Assembly (NCBI GenBank): GCA_021030905.1
Contig: JAGFMI010000012.1
Location: forward strand, 248,001 to 312,000
Direction: 5' to 3'
From: Pyrenula massariospora
Lineage: Eukaryota > Ascomycota > Eurotiomycetes > Pyrenulales > Pyrenulaceae
DNA length: 64,000 nt
The translations under genes and the position numbers were made by a program. Positions 40,750-52,555 of this stretch are shown here, piece after piece. Under the pieces are notes generated by a model, which was not told where the DNA came from, ran no database searches, and saw nothing but the letters and a program-made list of their open reading frames with translations. Within the stretch, counting starts at the first letter, position 1. Each line of letters opens with the position of its first letter.

Positions 40750-42969
40750 ATGGACGACGAGACCCGACGTTGGGTCTTGTTTCAACTCGATGTCTCGACA
40801 CTCTTGAAACGATACCTTGGCGGACTAGACTCATTACTCGCGTCAAGTCCGCCTTGTAGTCCTTCTACACTAGGGAGTATCAAGGAAGACAACCAACAAA
40901 GTTTTGCTAACGCGATCCTACAATGGTTTCAAAGCTTTCCATCCAGCGCTCTAACACGAAATCCCTTAGAAGAGTCGAATCCTAAGATACTTCTTGAAAA
41001 CTTGCGTAAATTTTGGAACAGCTTTCCTTGGATTCCTGGCATCAAACATCAATACGCCGATTTGCCAGACAAAACCTGGTATCGGGTTCTGATGTTGCTA
41101 CCACCTCAGTCACCCAATGATCCGGTTCGGACCCTTTTACTCAGTGCGAGCCAAGAGGATCTTCCGTACTACACAGCAGTATCATACACATGGGATGGAC
41201 AGCCCCGTGATCAATTAATATATTGTGATGGTAAAGAAATGTTCGTCACTCAAAATTGCCGCAGCATCCTAGAGACTTTCCAGAGAAATATGGCCGGCGA
41301 ACCGTATTTGATATGGATTGATCAGATTTGCATCAATCAAGACTCTGATGAGGACCGCAGTCAAAATGTGATACATATGGATTGGATATATGAGCATGCT
41401 TTGATGGTATTTGTGTGGTGGAGCCAGTTGGATCCGGAGACGGAGAATTCTCTCATTGGAATACTAGGGTCGAGTTATGAGCTAAAACCCATGCGAGTTG
41501 ATTATGCTGAGTGGATTACACATCTGCAATGTGTAGCCGATAGCTTTCCGAATATTTTTGACAATGACAGGAAACCCATTAGTAAGTCTCAAAAAAGCGG
41601 CCATCGTGATGAGGCCAGAGAGCCGTATTAACAGGATGCAGAACATGATCACGTCCTCGAACAAAAGCTTTCGGAGATTTCATGGTTTCAGAGGATGTGG
41701 ACTGTTCAAGAGTCAACGCTGCCCCATTTCTCGAGGGTGGCTGTGATCTTGCAGGGGAAACTTCTTAACCTTTGGCTCCTTGTACACCATCTATCCTGGC
41801 TCGGCCTCATGAGATCCCGAGAACAGACAATAAGTCTAGAATTTAATGAAGTGACAAATAAAGGCAACCTGCCGAGATTTCTCAAGGATTTAACTGATCG
41901 CGATTGTGAAGATCCAAGGGACAAAGTCTTTGCCTTGTATGGGATCTTGAAGAAAGCTTTCAAGCCAGTAGAAAGGGCACCACCGAAACCCGATTATTCC
42001 CACACAATTGCCGAGGTTTACACACAATATTCTTCATGGGCTCTCACGGATGTTCACAATCTCTCACTTCTTTATCAAGCACCTTTATCGGCCAGAGAAT
42101 GCGAACGAACACATCCAACGGTGGAACTGCCAAGCTGGGTTCCTGATTTTGCTCGTTTGACAAAGGCTGAGAGAAGCACTGTTGGACTAGATGTTTCAAA
42201 CTTAATGGCAAGTGAGCACAAGATAAACTCCCGTTTCGATGACACAGACTGCGTTTTGGCTCCGTTAATTGATGGGCATATTCTGCGCCTAACTGGCAGG
42301 ATATTCGACAATGTCAAAGATGCTCAAGAAGAGTTTGAGGATATTACAATTTTCAAAGAGAGACTCCTCTTTTCTAAACCATCCAAGAAGCTCATATTGT
42401 CGATGCAGCGCGGACTGTCGCTAGTTTTCCAGTTCGCGCTCTCGCTGATCAAAGAAGGAAGGTGGAAATCTGTACGGAAAATTCTTTCCACTATCCTTCT
42501 ACCCCATCCTACTTGCCCGGAAGAGACAGAAGTTTTATTTCGTGACATTGAACACGCAATAGACCTCGAGACGAAAGGCTGGGACCAGTATGAAGCGGAA
42601 CACCCCGGCTTTCTGGACCCTGAACTCATTAGTGAAGGATTTACACGTCTCGATCTTTTTGCTTTGAGAATAATATCAATAGCATTATATCATCAAAAGT
42701 CTAATAATTTGCTTGAGGCCCTCATACGTGCAGAAAGGCACCGACTTTTTACAACAGCGGCTAGTCAGCTCTGCGGGCTCGCATTTGGTGCTATTCTCCC
42801 TGGAGACAGTTGTGCAGTGGTGAACGGCCTGGGCAGAGCTCTGATACTTAGACCTACGGGAGATGCGGAGCGGCAGTTTCGACTGGTTGGGCATGCATAT
42901 CTTGATGGAGTGGATGAGAAGCTGTGGGCTGACTTGGATCCGGAATCGGATGTGATCGAAATTGTGTGA
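40750..42969 (+). CDS. Heterokaryon incompatibility (HET) domain protein
   Basis: Exons 40750-41581 and 41642-42969 (60-bp intron, GTAAGT, ATTAAC, TGCAG, phase 1) give 719 residues. The HET domain begins near residue 139 with YYTAVSYTWDG, continues through LIWIDQICINQDSDEDRSQNV and VFVWW, and after the splice ends with ISWFQRMWTVQES; RDCEDPRDKVFALYGI follows as usual. The C-terminal DSCAVVNGLGRALILRP...FRLVGHAYLDGV is the standard tail. HET proteins trigger cell death after fusion of unlike hyphae; the partner is unknown. Both conserved halves are intact, so the gene looks functional. No NACHT or prion-type motif seen. Confidence 0.93.
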
Positions 42970-44140
42970 TAGATGTTGACTCAGTTCTTGCAACTTTGAC
43001 ACATAGGTCATATTTGATCCACAGATCCGCCGGTGAGGGTAGTTCTATAGCTCCGAATTTTATCTAGATCTACGATCGTTCTATGCCTGTAAGTCGACCG
43101 CCGTAGATCATCTTTAATTTTACAAGCCAAAGTGCCTGCATTCTGGATCAGGGAAAGAGTTTGAACACGTGATCAGCCTCCTCGAGTTGACAAGTACATA
43201 GCCTCTTATTGCTCGCGTTATTCGCTGTCTCAATTTGGACGCTATTAATAGCTTGTTTGACAACGTGAGGAAGGCTTCTTAATTTGGCAAATGGCTTATT
43301 GAGATATCCGAAGGGAGTACGATCACATAACATATTTCTATTAGTAGTGCAAGATCTCGATATCTGTAAAGACCAGACTAACGGTCCGTATATGACTTAG
43401 TTGTATGTAAGGACAATCCAGCCAGCGCGGGAAAAGAAGCAATAAAGACCTTAGGGGTCCGCACTAGGGCGATCCATGGATTTTAAGGGTATTACCTCTC
43501 GTCACCGTGGGCTTTAGAGTTTCTGGCTGAGTTCTTTGAGGCATAAAAGTTGAAATCATATCCAATTAGGTAAATGAAATAAAGGAAAAAATCCTTAGAA
43601 GCTTTGAAATGAGGACCAGTCTTTTTGGGACCACATTGCCGTGGTTTCTCCGAAGAGCCGTGAACCAGGTAATCTTATCCCTGACGGCCAACACAAAAAG
43701 TGGCACTGCGAAAGTGTCTCAAAATTCTTCTGATATCGTGAATATTTACGGAAAGGTGATTAAACGTAAGAAGGTAAAGATTCCTGATCGATTTATGAAA
43801 ATTTAAAAGTTGAATAGAATCGCCAGCCTCAACCAGCACGGTAGGTTCTAGCTGCCACTTTTTAAGTCATCTGCGAGGTACTCTAGGCTAATCTCTATGC
43901 CTGGTGCGTAAATTGCAGATTTTACGGATAAAAGAACGCATACGTGCTTCACATGACTTAATTTAAAGTTTTATCACTTTCTAAGGTCTACGCCAAACCT
44001 GTCATAAGCCGAATCTTGCGCAGCGGGCATCATTGATATGAGTCACGACGCAATGCAACAATGACGGCACCTCGATCTTTCAGAGGAGAAGACGACAACC
44101 CATTTTGTCACGCTGTACCAGTACTCATTCCCCAAACAAA
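42970..44140. other. 1.2 kb without recognised gene
   Basis: 3' flank of the HET gene and upstream region of SEN15. Short frames only; moderately AT-rich. Confidence 0.5.
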
Positions 44141-44695
44141 ATGCCATCCACCCAAAAACCCACCCAGTCCGCCCTCTCCGACCTCATAACCTCTTCAACC
44201 ACCTCCCACCAACCACCCCCAGCCCACGATACCCTCGCCCTCCAAGTCCTCCACAACCTCCGCCACCAACACTCCTGGACCGCCCTCACCCTCCACCCCT
44301 CCCCCACCTCTTCCCTCAACCCCCCCTCCCCTCCCCCATCTCCCCCCATCACCCCCCCAACCCCCCTCCTCTCCGGCCTCCCCCCAAAACCCCTCTACAC
44401 CCACCCAGACCTCCAACTCCACCTCCTCTCCCGCAACGCCCCCTTCCCCGTCTCCCGCGAGTACGTCCTCCCGCTCGCCCTCGGCGAGAAATGGACGCTC
44501 CGGCGCTTCGCGGAGGTCTTTGACGCGCTGCCTGAACGAGAGGCGGTAGTAGTTGGCGAGGGGGAGGGGGAGGTGCAACACCGGGATGCGAAGCGGGTGC
44601 TGTTGGCGATGGTGGGGCAGGAGGGGAGGGGCGGGGATGGGACGGTGGTGTATTATGTGATGCAGGAGGGGGATGTGAAGCCAAGGCAGAATTGA
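44141..44695 (+). CDS. SEN15: tRNA-splicing endonuclease subunit Sen15
   Basis: Single exon, 184 residues from ATG at 44141; the open frame reaches further 5' but with no earlier ATG. Matches fungal Sen15: LALQVLHNLRHQHSWTALTLH at the start, LLSGLPPKPLYTHPD in the middle, REYVLPLALGEKWTLRRFAEVFDALP, and the C-terminal VVYYVMQEGDVKPRQN. Sen15 is a structural subunit of the Sen2-Sen34-Sen54-Sen15 complex that excises introns from pre-tRNAs. The first 340 coding bases are extremely C-rich (Pro/Thr/Ser/Leu codons), so the opposite strand shows spurious G-rich frames. Confidence 0.88.
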   Translation: MPSTQKPTQSALSDLITSSTTSHQPPPAHDTLALQVLHNLRHQHSWTALTLHPSPTSSLNPPSPPPSPPITPPTPLLSGLPPKPLYTHPDLQLHLLSRNAPFPVSREYVLPLALGEKWTLRRFAEVFDALPEREAVVVGEGEGEVQHRDAKRVLLAMVGQEGRGGDGTVVYYVMQEGDVKPRQN

Positions 44696-45360
44696 TTGGG
44701 GGTTGGGTTGGGGGTTTCTGTGCCTGGGGGGTTTACTTGGGGGCATGGCAGAGTTCTGAGGGCGGCGAGTCTCTCGGAATGGCTATGGAGACTCGTTAGT
44801 GTGGGAACGATGGGGTGTGCCTACACGACTGGTGGAATTCTATGTTCTTGGTGATAGAAAGCTCACGGCTCTCTCCACGAGGATAGCGGTGCACGCTACG
44901 TTGCGCCGGATCGGCTGACGAATGTATCAAGACCGCGACGAGCTGAACGGCCGTATGATACGGGTTAGTACTCGGAATACTACGTAACACCGACGTAGTC
45001 GTCAGCAGAACTTCAGCTATCGACGCAAGGTTTCCAGCAGTATAAAGGTTTGGAATTTTGAAGACCAGAGTCAAAAAAGCGCAAAATCTAGACTAATCGG
45101 TTCTTGGGCGATGTGAAGATTTCGCAGTATTTAGCTTGGTACATTCACGCCACCAGAACGTTCTGAGTTTGTATGAGGTCGTGGTCCTTTCCAACCTCGA
45201 ATTAGGCTTCTAAGAATGCTTTCATCGCAGATTCGTACTCATCGAAAGATAGACGTGCAAAACCAAACCATCTAATATGACTATACGTCTATCATGGGTA
45301 TATAGTACTGTACATCCATGCCTTATCCCATACAGATGCATCCAACCGTTGACCAAGCCC
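44696..45360. other. Convergent gap between SEN15 and the Sip3/LAM gene
   Basis: 665 bases holding the two 3' UTRs; no gene recognised. Confidence 0.5.
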
Positions 45361-48300
45361 TCAGCTCGTCACCAGCCTCTCCCGAGCCACCGCACAGCTC
45401 CCGCAATACCCATCAAACCACTCCTCCACCTCCCAAATCTTGCCCTTGAGCCTTTCGGTGTCCGCCTCCTGCGTACTGTTCTTTGCATCCTCTAACATTC
45501 GCCCAACCTCCCGACACCTCCTATTCTCATGGAACACCCACTTCTCCCACTCCGCCTGCACAGCCTCCTTTTCAATGCTGTCCACCAGACGCATCGCGAT
45601 GAGCAGGTCGTGACGGTACGTCCCCAATCTCTGGCGCGTTTTCTGCAGTCTCCGCGCTTCAACATCCGATGTAGAGGCGGAGCTTGTCGGTAGAATAGGT
45701 TCGTCAAGATCGTGCAGGTGGTTGGCTGCGTGAAACGTGCTATAGCATGCCCCGCCATTCACCTCCGCCATGCCCAATCCCGTCGACGAGCTGGTAACAT
45801 CGATCAGGTCATCGACGTAGACGGCCTTACTCAGAACCTGGTTCGGATGCACTCCCAGCCTCGCCATGAAATTGCTGGCTTTCCGCTCCTGCCACCAGCG
45901 CGACGCGCCGAGAGAAGTATGAAACATATTGAAAGCTACACTCAGAATGAGGACAGTCAGGATGACGCTGTTCGCCGTACATGTGTTCCATATCCATTTC
46001 AGCAACCCAAAGGTCCAAAGCATGACAGAACTTATTGCGCTTTGGGTGAAGGAGCCGAGGGTCTGGAGGATAAGGAACATAAGCGTTTTCTGCTCAGGAA
46101 GTCGGCGCGATTCAATTTCTACGAGTTTTGATGTGTCGGCGTCGAATTGTGTAATTTGGCTCTGTTGACCAATATGTCCAAAAATTTGGATGGCTTTTTT
46201 GGTGCGGCTATTGGGGCCGAGACGCCGGACCTGGTCAGTAACGAGGTCCGCGAGATCGAGGGCGTCGAGTTCGAGGTCGGACATCGCTTGGGTTTCGATG
46301 TTGCCTGAGCTTAGGTTAGAAAACATGGCAGAGATTCATCTTAGGGAGTTATCACTACCTTGCATTATAGGCGGTTTCCGCAGCCATTCCACCTTCGTAA
46401 ATATCGCGAGTTTGCTTTTCGATTTGGCGACATGAGTGATGACGATCTTGCTAAGAAGACGGAAATTCCGTTTGAAAGGTAGGTGCCAAGCCGTTCGTTT
46501 ATCAGTGACGACGTAGCAGAGATGGTCGTTGATAGAATTTACAACTTGATAGTCGTGGACTGGGACTTTTCTTGGGCTACCAAGCCAATTGCGGGACTCA
46601 ATAACAAATTCAAATTCGCGACGCATGTGGCCTTGTTGAATTGACGTCCAAGGACCCTGCTTGATGTGCTGCGCTCGCCGTTCATGTTGCAGTAATTGCC
46701 ATACGGCGCTTCGGTCCCCAAAAAGAACGTGAAAGAGCGCCTTTGGGCTGACATTGAATGATTTTTCCACAGTCAAATGGAGGTTGCCACTAGGTACATA
46801 TTCGACAGGCTGTGATGGCAGCTTGAACTTGGTGACCTGCTTCGCCAGCGAGCTTATACCTCTTTGACTGTCAAGGCTTCGATCAACGTGTACCGGCGCT
46901 TTCAGATCATTCGCCCTCCTCGAAGAGGGATGTCTGCCAAAGGTGGTTCCATCATCGACAGGTGTGTTCAAAGACACGTCTTCCCAGCTCTCAAGGCTTG
47001 GACTTCTGTCCGGGGCATCTTGCTCCATTTTGATCAAAGTCTTGATCACATTCTCGAGATCAAGGGGTTCATCCGCCTCGCTATTTTGGATCAAAAAGTT
47101 CAGTCTCTTTTGCAAAAGTCGAAGCGGTTCTAAGAAGGTCTTTACAGTGATTCTCGTTGGACCTCCGTCATCCTTAGGATCTTTAAGGTGCAGGAAGAGG
47201 AAGTCGCAGTCTCTTCCAGGGGCAGCAGTGACTTCCGAAACGTTGATCAAGTTCAAGTAGTTCGTCAAAACGAGGCCGATATGGTTGCTATAGAAGTATA
47301 CACCATTCATCGTGACGTACACCCTACCAGGAAATTCTTGCTGGTCATTCGGATTCCACGTAGCTCGAAAAACCATAACAAGCCTCTCTTCACGGCTGAC
47401 ACCAGGAAACAGTAAACGGAATTGGGCGTCTTGTGTGCGCAATTGCAATGGGTAGTAGTTTGGGAACTCCAGTGGCATATTCACGGATGCACGCTGCATT
47501 TTAGTAGCATCGCCATCAAGTGAGATGGTTTGTCTGTGCTGAGGTGGTGTTGGTGTTGGTGATGGTGTTCTTGATCTGGCCTGTAACGGTAAATCCTCCG
47601 TCGATTTTGTCTTAGCAGTAACCCCGTCCTTGACGTGTGCTGGTATGGCTAATGTTGGGAGTCCCCCAGAGGGTTTCATGGGTGGCGTCGATTCCAGCAC
47701 GCTGATCTCTGGAAGTTTTTTGTCCCCAGGCTCTAATCGGTTGACGTAACCCCAATTGGAACTTCCCCACAGATTTGCTAGCATGCCAGGAGACATGCCA
47801 CCGTCTTTATTCTTCTGCTCAGACCGAAGCCCACGCTCACCGCTGACTACTACGGCGGTCTTGCTCAGACTCGTCGAGGAGGGAGGAGGAATAAGAGTGG
47901 CTGGTGCTAGAGAGCTAGCTGGCATGTCGCGCAATGCGAGAACAAAGGTACTTTTCTGCTGAGCTGTTTCTTGCTCATAATTCTTTGCTTGTACCCCCGG
48001 GCCAACAGGCATTGATCCATGACTTGCTGCTATCAAGCTTGCGATACCGCCTCCTGCGCTCTGTGTTGATGATCCTGCCGCCAGCTGAGCATTTGGTCCT
48101 GATTTGCGATGGAGATCCAATTTTTGCATTATCCGAGAGGTGTGCTCACGAGGGTTATTCTCATCACGATCAAATGCAGTCGATCGCCTAGCTGGGCCCT
48201 CAACGCCTCCGGCCGGACCGTCAGCCCCTGGAACAGGCAAGGTTGAGGAACGATCCAGCGAAGGGTCATCATTACCGCCTGGGACGGTTATGTCCAGCAC

Positions 48301-49685
48301 ACTGGCCGCAAATTCTGGAAAAGGCGTTTGCGTGATAGAAAACGCTGGGTCTTGGTGATTAGCGCGACTAGGGGCGAGCGAGGCAGTAGCAGCAGGATCT
48401 TCAAGTGCTTTCTTTTTGGCAGCTTCGAAGACACCTAACCAGCCAGTCAATTCTGCTTGAGTGTCGGCCTGTAGCATCATGGTGTTATTCTTTGTCTTGA
48501 CCTCAAAGCAAAAACGGCGCTCTTCTTGGAATGCTGGTCGGACATTGCATAGCAGAACTCCAACACGCTCGCTCTCCTCGACACCACCGGACCGACCACC
48601 CTGGATAAGCCAACCAAAGATACCGTCTTTCACGAAGGCCCATCTTCTGACCCATACTGTCCGTGTAGGCTTGCCTGTAAAAGTCCTTAGATTGACCCAC
48701 CCTTGCTTCTCAAAATGTTCCGCGGCGCCTACACTGAGAGCACTCGCGTTTGGTTTGCCAAGAAATGGGACAGTTGACGCAGAGTAGTCGTCCAGCTCCC
48801 TTGATGGCCGGGCCGCATTCTCTGCAGTCTCCTCTAATTGCTTTCTTGCAGCCTGCAGCTCTCGCTTGAATGCCTTCTCGCTGTTATCCATCTCGATTGT
48901 CCATCCTTTGACACGCTCCATTTCTAGTGCTTCTCTTCCGAATGTAGTCGCGACGTTGTCCCTAGAGATTTTCATTTCTCTCCATTGATCGAAGAAAATT
49001 CGGACGAGCAATTTGTCGAGCGTTGCCCTCAGTTGAGGTGCTAGCGTGCAGTAATCCATCGAGGATCTTAAGTATGCTTTGCGGGCCTCATGAAGTTGGA
49101 AAGCATCCTCACGTAAAGACGAAGGCTCCTTTGTTTTCGCTTGAGAGGCGTATTTCGAAAGTAGGTAGTCGAACGACTTTTGATTCGCATCGAGGGAACG
49201 GCGAACATCTTTGAAAGCGCGGAGGTCGTTTGCGAGGAATGATCTAATAGGCTCGATCACATGGGTATTCAGTTTTTTGAGGATGATGATGCTGCTTGTC
49301 CAAAAGTCTTTAGACCCTTCTCCATACTTCTTCAGAGCAAGGAGACTATAGTCATGATCGACAATAGATTCGGAGATGCTTGTGGGAAGCACCGCATTTC
49401 CCAAGAAATTATTGATGACCGATTCAAGAACTACTGCCTCTTGCACCACTTTCGCGGTCGATCTCGAATATCCTTCCAGCCATGATTCAATAGAGTCAAC
49501 TTGCTCCGCAAAATGGATCGTTGAGGCTCGGAATGTAGGGGAGTCGAGGGCAGCCTCTTTCAGGCCGACTGGTCTTGGAGACATGAGCAACGCTAGACTT
49601 CCATAGAGCACCTCTTCGATACATACATAAGGTTGATAAGCTTTCCTACAACTTGCGGCGCTGAAGTCTGTTGGACGCTAGACAT
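45361..49685 (-). CDS. Sip3/LAM-family sterol-transfer protein (BAR, PH, GRAM-like, VASt)
   Basis: Exons 49685-49627, 49573-46359 and 46304-45361 give 1405 residues. Order: VGLKEAALDSPTFRAS and a BAR-type helical domain (about 22-290), a PH domain (about 304-416, GWVNLRTFTGKPTRTVWVRRW), a Ser/Pro-rich linker, a GRAM-like domain (about 734-858, FPGVSREERLVMVFRATW, GRVYVTMNGVYFYSN), a VASt/StART-like domain (about 941-1088, FHVLFGDRSAVWQLL, DKRTAWHLPFKRNF), and two membrane segments (about 1167-1196 and 1204-1218). Yeast Lam1/Ysp1 and Lam3/Sip3 share this layout and move sterols at ER-plasma membrane contacts. The last intron (54 bp) splits the VASt end. The first exon is inferred: GTATGT donor but an AAG acceptor, giving VVGKLINLIPVGLKEAAL; otherwise translation would start at 49584. 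Confidence 0.9.
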
Positions 49686-50040
49686 GATGGGATCTGGGCT
49701 TCATAGCGGCCCACCAGCTATGGCACGTGTTGCCCCGGGCCCATAATTTGCATAATAGGTCTATTCCTGGTCATGCTACGAGTGGCCAATTTAGCGATGC
49801 TGCTAGTAAAAAGAAGGAGAGTAGAGGTTTCATGTAAATTGACAAGTGACGGGTTGACCTACGTTGCGTTCTTACTGCCCGGGTCTCTATACGGTCGACG
49901 CGCCGGGGCCCAAATTCGCTGCGGAGGCGCCGAATCCCCCCGCACCGTCACATTCCACGGTCAATGAAATTCTAAGGAACTTTTGCTAGGTTGTCACCAA
50001 GGCTCGTATTTTATATTTCTGACAACAGCTCGAATGCATC
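49686..50040. promoter_or_regulatory. Divergent promoter region, Sip3/LAM gene and KRI1
   Basis: 355 bases between two start codons. It contains a CACGTG E-box near 49723 and a GC-rich patch at 49895-49945. Probably a shared promoter. Confidence 0.5.
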
Positions 50041-51940
50041 ATGAATCTCCTTGAAGATTCCAGCTCAGATAACGAGGAAGGTGGTGTTAGCGTATCCAAA
50101 GGTCCTTCCGCCGAGTTTAAGATCAATGAGCAGTACGCCAGAAAATTCGATCACAATAAGAGACGAGAAGAGCTACGACGATGTGAGGTTGACTCTACGA
50201 TTTAGTGAATGCATACTGATTCCAATATTAGTAGAGGACAAGCTAGGGGATTCTTCAAGGAAGCGTAAAAGACCGACCACAGACGATGCCACTGAGACAA
50301 GCACCGAAGACAGCTCGTCGATGAGTTCGGAAGACGAGGATGACGCCGGAGAGCTTGCAACAAAGGAGTTAGATTCAGAAATCCAAGCGACGCTGGATGC
50401 GATTCGGTCGAAGGACCCTCGAGTCTACGACAAAGATACTAAATTCTATAGAACTTTCGACACAAACTCCGCCGAAAAAGAGAGTCAGAAGCCTCCCAAA
50501 CCCATATTTCTTAGAGACTATCACCGCGAAAAGCTTCTAAATGGAGACGTCGAGGATGAAGAAGACGTGTCAGAGCAGCCACCTACGTATAACCAGGAAC
50601 AAGAAGCCCTCAAAAAATCGATTGTCAATGAAATCGATGCCGCCGCTGCAACTCACGATGGCTCCGACGGAGAGATATCCGAAGGGGATTTTGACTTTCT
50701 CGTGAAGCGGCCTGCCGAGGGTAAAACGATCGCCTCAAAACAAGCGCAATCAAATGTGGAGAACGGTGACCAAGACCCAGAAAAGTTTTTGTCCAACTTC
50801 ATGTCATCCCGAGCTTGGGTCCCGACGGCTGAATCACGATTTCAGCCGTTTGAATCCGACGATGAGGAAGAAGAGAGACGCGCAGAAGAGTTCGAGGACG
50901 CTTACAATTTTCGGTTTGAGGATCCTGAAAGAGCAAATGAAAAACTCGTGTCCTATGCAAGGGATACTAATAACCGATATTCGGTGAGAAGATCAAAGGA
51001 GACCGCTCGTGCAAGACGTCGCGAGGCTGAAAGAGCGCAGAAGGAAGCCGTAAAGCTAGAAAGGGCGGAGGAGAAGGCACGGTTGAAAAGACTGAGAGTG
51101 GATGATTTGCACGACAAAGTGCAAAAAATCAGACGTGCAGCAGGATTGAAGGGTGAGTCTATTGATGACAAGGACTGGACAGAGCTCGTCAATCTTGATT
51201 GGGACGATTCTCAGTGGCATGCCGAGATGCAGAGACGTTTTGGTGATAGCTATTATGCCGAAGAAGACTTCGAAGCAGCCAGTGAGGAAGCGGGTTACCA
51301 GGAAGGGAAGAAAAAGTTGAAGAAACCTAAATGGGACGACGACATTGAGATCAAAGACATTGTTCCGGATTTTCAGGAACACGTAGATCTTAGTTCAACA
51401 GATGAAAGTGGGCTTGATGGAGGACTTGCTCTCGATCTTCAGAAGGCACAGCGCTCTAGAAAGCGGGGTGATAAGGGCAAAGAGCAGCAGCGACAGTCTC
51501 GCAGAGACAGACGAAAAATTGACCAGCTTGTGGATCAGCAGCTGGAACTGGAGCCTTCGCTGGCGAACAATCCGCCCAAGAAAGCTGGACTTTTCCGATA
51601 TCGCGACACATCACCTGTGAGCTTTGGTCTCACCCACAGAGACATACTCATGGCCGAGGACAGGCAACTCAATCAATACGCTGGGATCAAAAAACTTGCT
51701 AGCTTTCGGGATGCGGACAAGAAACGGAAGGACCGGAAACGCCTTGGGAAAAAGGCGCATCTCCAGGAATGGCGCACTGAAGTCTTTGGCGACAAGGATG
51801 GCGCAAAGGACGATTATTCTACAGGCAAAGCACCACAAACTTCCAATGGCACTGGGGGCGCCAAGACTATTGACGGCGGTGTTGATATCAAGGAGGGCCA
51901 AAGGAAGCGGAAGCGGGCAAAACGGAAAGGCCACAAGTGA
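50041..51940 (+). CDS. KRI1: KRI1-like ribosome biogenesis factor
   Basis: Exon 1 (50041-50182, MNLLEDSSSDNEEGG) and exon 2 (50232-51940) give 616 residues. The 49-bp intron (GTGAGG, ATACTGAT branch region, ATTAG) restores RREELRRLEDKLGD, which the unspliced frame breaks. Kri1 signatures: IFLRDYHREKLLNG, many acidic and Lys/Arg stretches, and the C-terminal GLFRYRDTSPVSFGLTHRDILMA followed by LNQYAGIKKLASFRD and KKAHLQEWRTEVFG. Kri1 works with Krr1 in the nucleolus on the 40S processome. An upstream ATG at 50033 overlaps the start in another frame and closes after six codons, a possible uORF. Confidence 0.92.
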
Positions 51941-52555
51941 AGGAAATGAGTAGATATTTCAATCATCTTGTATCATCAAGAGCTACGAGATTGGTGATTT
52001 GCGAAGGGTATAGATGTTCCTGGTGGTGGCCCTCGAGCGACGGGAAACGCTGGCCCTGATACCTATGGGAAGGACCTGAGCTAGGCGAGGTCGGTCATGC
52101 TAAGTAGGTGTTCCTGCGCGACTTCCATGGAGGAAATCTGCTCATATAAGGCTGAGTTCGTACGATAGCCTTGGTCTTTGTCAATTGTTCAGCTGGCTCC
52201 TTTGCGTAGTAGAGGTATTTTAAAGTCGCGACGGGGAGAAGGTCGGGAAATGTCGGAGAGACCTCATGGGGGTGTTGAGGCCGGACTTAAGTCGGGCCGG
52301 AGCCGGTTGCTGGGAGGCGGTCTTTTGCAACGCTGTCGACACGGCCAACTGACTCCTGGTCGCTGCGAGCTTTTTAGCCTCTAACCCAGAACAGCGAGCC
52401 CCGTCGCTAAATTTTCTCACGACCTCGCCCGCTGCACTTTTAAGCATCTCTTTGCTATCGATTCCCATTCTTCCCATCCACCAGCTTTCTTTGTCTCCTC
52501 ATCAACACTCTCCACTCTCCTCTTTCGAGCTTCTCTTCCATCCAACACCGTCAAA
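51941..52555. other. Upstream region of the ADP/ATP carrier gene
   Basis: 615 bases: KRI1 3' flank, then a C/T-rich leader from about 52440 (many CTTTC and TCTC runs) as is usual before strongly expressed fungal genes. Confidence 0.55.

Noticed and set aside
44125-44746. G-rich minus-strand frames opposite SEN15
   Set aside because: Gly/Val/Glu-only composition caused by the C-rich coding strand; Sen15 motifs are on the plus strand.
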